From: DATKZH01 sp964475955
GTDB taxonomy: Bacteria > Planctomycetota > Planctomycetia > Pirellulales > Thermoguttaceae
DNA length: 64,000 nt
NCBI GenBank assembly: GCA_964475955.1
Contig: CAYYZY010000016.1
Location: 1-64,000 of the forward strand
Reading direction: 5' to 3'
Shown here: one piece after another, positions 32,645 through 39,020 of the stretch
Layout: each line of letters starts with the position of its first letter
Position numbering within the stretch: position 1 is the first letter of the stretch
Made by a program: the position numbers and the translations under genes
The notes under the pieces: generated by a model
The model's input: the letters and a program-made list of their open reading frames with translations, nothing else
The model's database searches: none
Told to the model about the DNA's origin: nothing

Positions 32645-34162
32645 ATGATCTTTCCCTTCCACGACGAGAACCCGACGAAGCGGACGCCGCTGTTCACGTT
32701 CGCGATCATCGCGGTCAACGCGGTCGTTTTTCTCGGGTCGCTCCAGCTTTCCGCGGAAGACCGGACGGTGCTCTGGTACGCCCGGGGATTCGTGCCGGCC
32801 CGGATCGCCCAGTTGGCCGAGCCGAGGCCCTTGATCGTCGACGTGCCGGTCGAGGCGGCCCCGCCCCTGGTTCCGAGGGGGATGGTGGCGGTTCGCCGCC
32901 TCCAGCTTCCGCCGGTCCGGGGGCAGATCCTCCTCTCGCTCCTGACGTCCATGTTCCTGCACGGAGGCTGGTTGCACCTGATCGGCAACATGTGGTTCCT
33001 TTGGGTGTTCGGCAACAACGTGGAGGATCGCCTGGGGCACGTCGCCTTCCTGGCCTTTTACCTGCTCGGAGGGCTGGTGGCCACCGCCTGCCACTGGATG
33101 ACCGGCCCGATGAGCACGACCCCCGTCATCGGCGCCAGCGGCGCGGTGGCCACGATGTTGGGGGCCTACGCCATCACGTGGCCGTGGGCCCGGGTGAAGA
33201 GCCTCGTCTTCCTCTTCATCATCATTACGGTGATCGACCTGCCGGCGCTGCTCGTGCTGAGCGTATGGTTCCTCGTCCAACTGATTTCGGCGACCAACGC
33301 CGACGTCCACATGGGCGGGGGCGTGGCCTGGTGGGCCCACGTCGGCGGCTTCCTGACCGGGATGCTCCTGATGCCCTTCCTCAGCGCGGTTCTCAACGCC
33401 GGCGACCAGGACGCGCGGTCCGACGAATCGACCTGTTCGGCTTCGGCGGCGACGACGAGTTCCCACGGCCCCACGACGACTTCTGACGAGCCCTTGGATG
33501 ACAGGCCTTCGACCATGGGGCGCCGAGCGCTGCGCAAAATCGATCCGGGGCTCGACCTGTCGCGCCACCTGAAGACGTTCGACGAGCTTCCCCGCCCCTG
33601 GGACGCGGCGGCCCTGTTCGGCCGTCGCGCGCCGTTGGAGGTTGAGGTCGGGTCCGGCAAGGGCCTCTTCTTGCGCACTGCGGCGGCCGGTCGGCCGGAA
33701 ACCGACTTCCTGGGCATCGAGATCGCGGCGAAATACGCCCGGTTCTCTGCCGCGGGGCTGGCCAAGCGGGCGATCCCCAATGCGGTGGTAGCGATCGCCG
33801 ATGCGCTGGCGGTGTTCGACGAGCTGCTACCCGACGCGTGCCTGGCCGCGGTCCACGTCTACTTCCCCGATCCGTGGTGGAAGAAGCGGCACAAGAAGCG
33901 GCGCATGATGCGCGAGGCGTTCGTTCGGCACGTCGAGCGCACCCTCCTGCCCGGCGGCCGACTCCATTTCTGGACCGACGTGGAGGAGTACTTCCACACC
34001 ACGCTCGATCTGGTGGCCGCGCACACGAACCTCGACGGGCCGTACGACGTGCCCGTCGCCCCGGCCTCCAACGATCTCGACTACCGGACCCACTTCGAGC
34101 GCCGCGTGCGCCTGCACGGCGAGCCGGTCTATCGGTCGGAGTACGTCAAGCCGACGCCGTGA
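32645..34162 (+). CDS. Rhomboid family protease in one frame with TrmB methyltransferase
   Basis: A continuous 505-codon frame. Residues 1-250 are a rhomboid: HLIGNMWFLWVFGNN, catalytic Ser166 in GASGAV, His232 in WWAHVGGFLTG, with six membrane helices. Residues about 291-505 are a complete TrmB. The linker (QDARSDESTCSASAATTSSH) is low-complexity. In the next frame the same DNA reads RRIDLFGFGGDDEFPRPHDD and then F and a stop at 33486, a more natural rhomboid C-terminus, so a small indel near 33400-33420 may have joined two formerly separate genes. TrmB keeps its own ATG at 33515. Which version is expressed cannot be told from sequence alone. Confidence 0.7.
   Translation: MIFPFHDENPTKRTPLFTFAIIAVNAVVFLGSLQLSAEDRTVLWYARGFVPARIAQLAEPRPLIVDVPVEAAPPLVPRGMVAVRRLQLPPVRGQILLSLLTSMFLHGGWLHLIGNMWFLWVFGNNVEDRLGHVAFLAFYLLGGLVATACHWMTGPMSTTPVIGASGAVATMLGAYAITWPWARVKSLVFLFIIITVIDLPALLVLSVWFLVQLISATNADVHMGGGVAWWAHVGGFLTGMLLMPFLSAVLNAGDQDARSDESTCSASAATTSSHGPTTTSDEPLDDRPSTMGRRALRKIDPGLDLSRHLKTFDELPRPWDAAALFGRRAPLEVEVGSGKGLFLRTAAAGRPETDFLGIEIAAKYARFSAAGLAKRAIPNAVVAIADALAVFDELLPDACLAAVHVYFPDPWWKKRHKKRRMMREAFVRHVERTLLPGGRLHFWTDVEEYFHTTLDLVAAHTNLDGPYDVPVAPASNDLDYRTHFERRVRLHGEPVYRSEYVKPTP
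33515..34162 (+). other. trmB: TrmB part: tRNA (guanine-N7)-methyltransferase with its own ATG
   Basis: From the internal ATG at 33515 the frame gives a full-length 215-residue TrmB, which methylates G46 of tRNA using SAM. Motifs: LEVEVGSGKGLFLRTAA (SAM site), DFLGIEIAAKYA, VHVYFPDPWWKKRHKKRRM (the PDPWxKxRHxKRR block that marks TrmB), and FWTDVEEYF near the end. Translation probably starts here regardless of whether the upstream rhomboid frame reads through. Confidence 0.85.
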
Positions 34163-34375
34163 GGCCGACCGCCGAATCGGCCGATTCTGCCCGTCCGACC
34201 GGCAGCCCCTGCAATCCGCCCGCCCGAGGGCCTCGCCGCCCGCCCCCCTGCAAAGGCTTGCCCCATCGGCGCAACCCATTGCACAAGAAGGTGTTGCGAT
34301 GTGCGCGCCGGGCAGGGCCGAAGAGAATCCGCCGATCGGCGCGGCGTTTGCTTCGCTCGTCATGCCGCCGGACGC

Positions 34376-34391
34376 GACTGTAGGGAACGGC
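34376..34391. repeat. Single-arm GTAGGGAACGGCC copy
   Basis: The string actgtagggaacggcc matches the arm of the palindrome at 17306-17380 and the copy at 57759-57772. The opposite arm is not seen within 100 bases. Confidence 0.55.
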
Positions 34392-34458
34392 CTCTGGGCC
34401 GCTGCGGATTCTCCTGGTTGCCCCCAATCTCTTTCCCCCGCCAACAGGAGCCCAACCG

Positions 34459-34977
34459 ATGGAGATCACCGGGGTCCTCACTGCCGGAAAGTTCCTGTCC
34501 TCGGCCCTGGAGCACTTGAGCAAGCCGACCCAGCCTCCCGAGAGGGGGAAAGCGCAGGTCCCGGAGACGTCGACGGCCTCCGAGAGCCCGGCCGGCGCGA
34601 CGGCCGCGTTGCGCCGCATCGTCGCCCAATACGACGTGACCCACATCTCGCCCCGCGAGTTCTCCACGATGATCGGCCAATTGCACGAGGCCGGTGCGCT
34701 CAGCGACGGGCAGTTCCAGGAACTCGCGCAGATCCGCGCCGATCTCGACCTCCAGGAGGTCGACCCCGACGAGCCGTTGGACCTGGTCGATTTCTACGTC
34801 GACAGACTGCGCGAGCTGCTCGCAGCGCCCAACGAATCGGCCGATTCCCAAAGCCCGGCCCCCGCGGCGGAGCTTGGGCCCCAGATCGCCTCGGCCCAGC
34901 GCTACCTCCAGTGGCTGGAGAAGTTCGCGGCGATCCAATCGAGCGCCGACGCGGTCGGCGTCGATTTCTGGGCGTGA
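34459..34977 (+). CDS. Hypothetical protein
   Basis: A 172-residue soluble protein with no signal peptide or membrane span. The N-terminal third is low-complexity (Pro/Ser/Glu). The core VAQYDVTHISPREFSTMIGQ through LDLVDFYVDRLRELLAAPNE looks folded and helical and ends with QRYLQWLEKFAAIQSSADAV. No catalytic motif is seen. I cannot name a family. The ATG at 34459 is the first in a frame of consistent codon use. Confidence 0.65.
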   Translation: MEITGVLTAGKFLSSALEHLSKPTQPPERGKAQVPETSTASESPAGATAALRRIVAQYDVTHISPREFSTMIGQLHEAGALSDGQFQELAQIRADLDLQEVDPDEPLDLVDFYVDRLRELLAAPNESADSQSPAPAAELGPQIASAQRYLQWLEKFAAIQSSADAVGVDFWA

Positions 34978-35338
34978 GGACTTGCGCAGGAACAAGCAGG
35001 AACAACTTGTGCAATTCCGGGTGGCCGGGGTCGAGCGCAGCGAGCCCCCGGGATCCGTAGCCCTGTGGGCTCGCTGCGCTCGACCACAGCCACCCCGCGC
35101 CGGAACTGGCCGACTACTTCATGTGCGGCGCCTGATTGCCGGCCCGTCGGCCGGAATTGTTGACCGCGCGTAGCCCGGGCGGTACGGTGAGCAGTGCTCC
35201 CGGGCTTGGCGCGTCGGCCTCCAACGGTTCGGCGGCTCGGATGCGATCGCGCGAATTCCGGGACCGTCTCACCCGATTTCATCCCCGCGGGCAACGATCG
35301 GCTGGCGACACGACCCGCAAGAGAACCCGGAGGCACCC
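34978..35338. other. Intergenic region holding a GGTCGAGCGCAGCGAG palindrome
   Basis: A 361-base gap before the cupin gene. The full palindrome is at about 35021-35097; beyond it I see no gene. GAACCCGGAGG just upstream of 35339 supplies the ribosome binding site of the cupin gene. Confidence 0.5.
35021..35097. repeat. GTGGCCGGGGTCGAGCGCAG palindrome, full copy
   Basis: Left arm gtggccggggtcgagcgcag through cgagccc and right arm gggctcgctgcgctcgacca through cagccac are complementary around about 20 bases (ccgggatccgtagccctgt). It matches the copies at 22961-23038 and 57774-57845. Confidence 0.85.
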
Positions 35339-35836
35339 ATGATCGCGCGCCCGAAGCGACTGATTTGCGTTTTCACGCTGTGTTCGGCCGGACTGGCGGC
35401 GTGTCTTCTCGCGCGGCGGCCTTCGGCCGCTGGAGACGCGAAGCCGGCGCCGCTTGAGTCGCGGATCGTCGGGTGGGAGGAGGCGCGCTCGCACGTGGCC
35501 GACTGGGGCGAGATGCGCTTCTACTTCACCGGCGAGACGGCGGCCACGAAGGACGTGCTGGTGGCCGCGGCCGTGGTCGAGCCCGGCGAGGCCGTGCACC
35601 GCGCGCACCGGCACGCGCAGGAAGAGTACCTGATCGTGGTGCAGGGCTCGGGCACGTGGTCGCTGGCGGGCGAGGAGTCGCCGGCCAAGAAGGGCGACGT
35701 GCTCTACGCCGAGCCTTGGGTGTACCACGGCCTGGTGAACACGGGCGACGAGCCGCTCATCTTCGCCGTCGTGCGCTACAACGGCAAAGGCGCGCCCGTC
35801 CCCCCGCGCCCCGACGACCAGCCCGACGAGCGATAG
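35339..35836 (+). CDS. Secreted cupin-domain protein
   Basis: A 165-residue protein. A signal-like N-terminus (LICVFTLCSAGLAACLLA) includes a cysteine at residue 22 that could be lipidated. The cupin fold follows: PGEAVHRAHRHAQEEYLIVV supplies the metal-binding pattern HxHx(3-5)E, and EPWVYHGLVNTGDEPLIFAV the second motif with its histidine. Cupin proteins range from dioxygenases to sugar-binding storage proteins; the function here is not determined. A strong purine-rich site (CCCGGAGG) precedes the ATG. Confidence 0.8.
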   Translation: MIARPKRLICVFTLCSAGLAACLLARRPSAAGDAKPAPLESRIVGWEEARSHVADWGEMRFYFTGETAATKDVLVAAAVVEPGEAVHRAHRHAQEEYLIVVQGSGTWSLAGEESPAKKGDVLYAEPWVYHGLVNTGDEPLIFAVVRYNGKGAPVPPRPDDQPDER

Positions 35837-35858
35837 CCCGGCTTGTTCATATGGACTC

Positions 35859-35928
35859 GTAGTGACCCGATTCATCGGGTTCCGTCGGCCCGGACCGGCT
35901 TCCGACCGCATGAACGCGGTCACTACAA
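35859..35928. repeat. GTAGTGACC ... GGTCACTAC palindrome
   Basis: CGTAGTGACCCG at the left faces CGCGGTCACTACA at the right. Smaller internal palindromes (CCCGATTCATCGGGT; CCGCATGAACGCGG) lie within. Only one copy was found in the window. Confidence 0.6.
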
Positions 35929-35994
35929 ACGTCGTTTGAAGAAACGGGTATCGAGTCTTTGACCGTGATGATGCGCGCGTGGTGCGTGCATGTT

Positions 35995-36051
35995 GTGGGG
36001 CACGTTTCCAACGTGTCCTTGGGTTGTGGGCACGTTGGAAACGTGCCCCAC
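35995..36051. repeat. GTGGGGCACGTTTCCAACGTG palindromic repeat, copy 2
   Basis: Arms 35995-36017 and 36029-36051 match the copy at 9708-9782 with one change (C to T) in the left arm, but the spacer is only 11 bases. The same arms with different spacer length and sequence point to a mobile or recombining element rather than chance. Confidence 0.88.
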
Positions 36052-36184
36052 GTTGGGACGGCGCGTCGCATACGGAATCGGGCGCCGTGCCTTCGGCGCG
36101 CCCGAAGCGAGGTCACGGCGGCGACCGCCGGTCGGACGGCCCCGCGGCCGCGTGGAGCGCCTGGGTCCGGTAGGGGGTAATCAA

Positions 36185-38620
36185 CTAGCTCCCAGCCGCC
36201 TGGGCCTGGTATTCGGGATCCCAGGAGAAGCCGACTTCCGCTTTGATCCCCGCGATCCACGCCTCCTGCGCCACGGCCCGGTCGTGGTCGGCCGCGCGGA
36301 TGTAGTTCCAGATCGGCTCGTTGACGAACCGGTGCCACAGCGTTTCGCGCAAGGGGCTCGTCTCGGTGACCCGCACGACGTAAACGGCCGTTTCCGGCTG
36401 ATTCGCAGCCGTGCCGGTCTGGCCCTCCTCGAGGTCGAACACGGCACGCATGAAGTCGTTGCCCGCGGCCTCGACCCCCTGCACCTCCCCCAGGCTGGGC
36501 GGCCGCTGGGCCATCCAGGCGGGGATGTCGCCGTAGTCGAGCCACTTGAACGGCTCCGACTGGGTCACCTCCACGTCGGAGCCCAACGGCGCGAGCAGGT
36601 CCTTGTGGGACGGGTCGGCGACGAACTCCGCGAGCGTTTGATTGATCGCCCGGGCCGCCTCGGCCAGGCGCCGGGCTGCTTCCCAGGCCAGGTCGCGGGC
36701 CTCGATCTCCTTCCATGTCCTGAGGACGCGCTCGCGCACCCCGGCTTCGTCGAACTCGGGGACCTTCTCTTCGACCTCATCGACCTTCCAGAAGAGATAG
36801 CGGTTGCCCTCGGCGCCCTGGGCCACTTCGGGCCGGTGTTCGGGAAGCTCCGACACGCTGACGAAGAAGGGGGTCTCGCCGTCGACCCTCGCTCCGCCGA
36901 TCGCCAGTTCCTCGGCCTCGCGCTGGGAGATCAGGCCGGTCTGCTGAACCTTCCCGAAGGCCGCGGCCTGATCGGGGCCGACCAACAGCTCGTGCTCTTT
37001 GGCCTCCTTCGTCAGGTCGGGCTTTTCGGGGGGCACGAGGGTTTCGCCCCCTTGCTTGGTCTGCCGGTCGACTTCGTACCTGATCAACTGGTCGTGATAG
37101 TGCGACAGCTTGTTCCGCAGGTCGCTCAGCACGCGCTCGATCTTCGCTTCGGCGCGCTCCCGCGCAAGCTGCCTGCGAATCTCCTCCTCGACGTCTTCCA
37201 GCGGCAGATACTCCGGCGCTTCGGTGGCGGCTTTGCCCTCAGCCGATTTCGGCTCGCTCGGCCCGGCCGACGCATCCGGCGCTTCGCCCGGCGCCTTCGG
37301 CTTCGGGGCGGGCGGCTCGGCCGACGGCTTCTCGGCGCCCGGCTTCTCCGGCGACTCCTTCGGGGATTCCGGCTCGGGCTTCGCATCCGGCTCGGGTGAC
37401 TTCGCCGGCTCCGACTTGGCGGGCGTCGGCTCCTTCGGCGCGGCTTCCGGCTTGGTCTTCGCGGGCGGGGGCTCTTCCGCTTCCTTCGGTCGCGAGGGCT
37501 CCTCTTCCTCCTTCTCCTTCGCGATCTCTTCGCCGAACGAGGCGAAACGGAAGGGCGACCGGGCGGCGGAAGCCGAGGTTTCGTCTTCGGAGGGCTTCTC
37601 GGCGTCGGGCGACGCTCCGTCTTGCTTCGGCTCGGCTGGCGGCGTCATCGCATCGGGAGTCGTGGCTTCGGAGGCATCGGCGCCGGGCTCTTCCGCCGGG
37701 GGCACTTCGTCCTCGAGCGTGGGCAGCGTCTGCCGCTTGTAGTCCTCCTTGTGCTCCTCGTAGTACTGCTTCACTTCTTCCGGCGCGACGGCCTTGGCCT
37801 CGGCGGCGAAGAAGGTCTCGTAGTCGACCTTGAGGTATTCGGCCGCCACGCGTCGCGGCTGAAGGAAACCGGGATCGGGGGAAGTGGGGTCGTAGAGCTC
37901 GTTCTTGTGCTCGTTGAAGAAAGTCCGCAACGCGGCCTCGTCGGGGGCGGCGACCTGGTCCACGAAACGGGCCACCGACACGGGCAGCGATTCGATGGCC
38001 ACCTTGCGGTTGAGCCGCTGGAAGTAGTCCCACCGCTGGGCGGGCGTCGTGCCCTGCAAGCCGAGGTTGAACGCCCGCTTCAGACGCATCGCCAGCAACT
38101 CCTCGCGCAGGACGGCCACCAGGTCGCGGCTGCTGAGGCCGACGGCGCCCAAAATGCGCGTCCAGCCCTTATCGTCAATTTGATTCTGCGCCAGCTCGGT
38201 CTCAAGAAAGCGCTGGACGACTTGCTCGTCGACCACGAAGCCGAGCTGCTCGGCGCGACGTGCCAGGAGCCAGGTCTCCACCAACGCCTCGTCGCTGGTG
38301 AGGTCGGCGGCCTCGAAGGGAGCCATCTGGCTGAGCACCATCTGGACGGACATCGGGCTCGCCTCGGCCATGACAAGCGTCTGGCCCACGGTCTGAAAAA
38401 CGCGGATTGCCGCCTGCCGCCGCCATCGCATGCTGCGGAGGTTCGATTCGTGCAGGTCCCCGTAGGCCTCGGTCTCCACCACGCGGGGGTTCGCGCGCTT
38501 CTGGACGCCCATCCCCTGCATGAGGACCGGCAGAATCACGAAACCGACCATCACCAGCACACCCATCAGGGCGAGCATCACTTTTTGGTGCTTGCGGAAG
38601 ATCTTGAACGGGCTGGCCAT
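36185..38620 (-). CDS. PpiD/SurA-like membrane-anchored periplasmic protein
   Basis: An 811-residue protein. One N-terminal helix (VMLALMGVLVMVGFVILPVL) after FKIFRKHQK anchors it, as in PpiD. The next 200 residues resemble the SurA N-terminal chaperone fold (SDEALVETWLLARRAEQLGF, LREELLAMRLKRAF). A Pro/Glu/Lys/Ala-rich low-complexity insert of roughly 170 residues lies in the middle (about 320-480). A weak parvulin-like region may follow (QTGLISQREAEELAIGG...ETPFFVSVSEL), but I see no clear catalytic signature, so isomerase activity is doubtful. The ATG at 38620 is chosen because the anchor then follows directly. It is divergent from topA. Confidence 0.75.
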   Translation of the reverse strand: MASPFKIFRKHQKVMLALMGVLVMVGFVILPVLMQGMGVQKRANPRVVETEAYGDLHESNLRSMRWRRQAAIRVFQTVGQTLVMAEASPMSVQMVLSQMAPFEAADLTSDEALVETWLLARRAEQLGFVVDEQVVQRFLETELAQNQIDDKGWTRILGAVGLSSRDLVAVLREELLAMRLKRAFNLGLQGTTPAQRWDYFQRLNRKVAIESLPVSVARFVDQVAAPDEAALRTFFNEHKNELYDPTSPDPGFLQPRRVAAEYLKVDYETFFAAEAKAVAPEEVKQYYEEHKEDYKRQTLPTLEDEVPPAEEPGADASEATTPDAMTPPAEPKQDGASPDAEKPSEDETSASAARSPFRFASFGEEIAKEKEEEEPSRPKEAEEPPPAKTKPEAAPKEPTPAKSEPAKSPEPDAKPEPESPKESPEKPGAEKPSAEPPAPKPKAPGEAPDASAGPSEPKSAEGKAATEAPEYLPLEDVEEEIRRQLARERAEAKIERVLSDLRNKLSHYHDQLIRYEVDRQTKQGGETLVPPEKPDLTKEAKEHELLVGPDQAAAFGKVQQTGLISQREAEELAIGGARVDGETPFFVSVSELPEHRPEVAQGAEGNRYLFWKVDEVEEKVPEFDEAGVRERVLRTWKEIEARDLAWEAARRLAEAARAINQTLAEFVADPSHKDLLAPLGSDVEVTQSEPFKWLDYGDIPAWMAQRPPSLGEVQGVEAAGNDFMRAVFDLEEGQTGTAANQPETAVYVVRVTETSPLRETLWHRFVNEPIWNYIRAADHDRAVAQEAWIAGIKAEVGFSWDPEYQAQAAGS

Positions 38621-39020
38621 GGCAACAAACCCTTCCGTATGGGGGTCTCGCCGGTCGAATTCCACTTGACAAGCGAGCCGACGGCGCATTAATGGTGTCG
38701 CGCCCGATCGACGGGCCCGAATCCCGAAATTGTAAGGGCGATCGACGTAAATGCAATCCCAAAAGGAGTTCCGAGCTACCCCGATTTCCAACCCGTGCCC
38801 TGAAAGAGGGGTGCTGGAGCGGCGGATCCTCGGGCTCCAGTTTGCCCAAGCCCATTGTGCTGCGGCGATCAGGCGGTAAAATTCCCAGCCCCACTGCTTA
38901 CGGATTCCACGGAATGGAATGATCGTCGGGAGGCGCGGCGGTCGGCTCAGGATTCGGGCCGGTCGCATCAGATAGCAATTGACAATCCTTCCCCAAGTTT
39001 TCCGTATTCGCAGCTATCCT
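38621..39020. other. Divergent promoter region of the PpiD-like gene and topA
   Basis: A 400-base gap visibly richer in A+T than its flanks near 38700-38780 and 38970-39020. No gene is recognised. Promoters for both directions should lie here; a candidate for topA is listed separately. Confidence 0.5.
38979..39008 (+). promoter_or_regulatory. Candidate sigma-70-type promoter for topA
   Basis: A perfect TTGACA (38979-38984) is followed after 18 bases by CGTATT (39003-39008), a weak -10. Transcription would begin near 39015, only a few bases before the ATG at 39021, and no Shine-Dalgarno sequence is visible, so the mRNA would be nearly leaderless. This is inference from consensus matching only. 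Confidence 0.35.

Larger units (their letters stand above)
35837..36184. other. Intergenic region between convergent genes with two different palindromes
   Basis: This 348-base gap holds the GTAGTGACC palindrome at about 35859-35928 and the GTGGGGCACG palindrome at 35995-36051, annotated separately. No gene is recognised. Its position between two convergent 3' ends fits a terminator or hairpin role. Confidence 0.5.
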
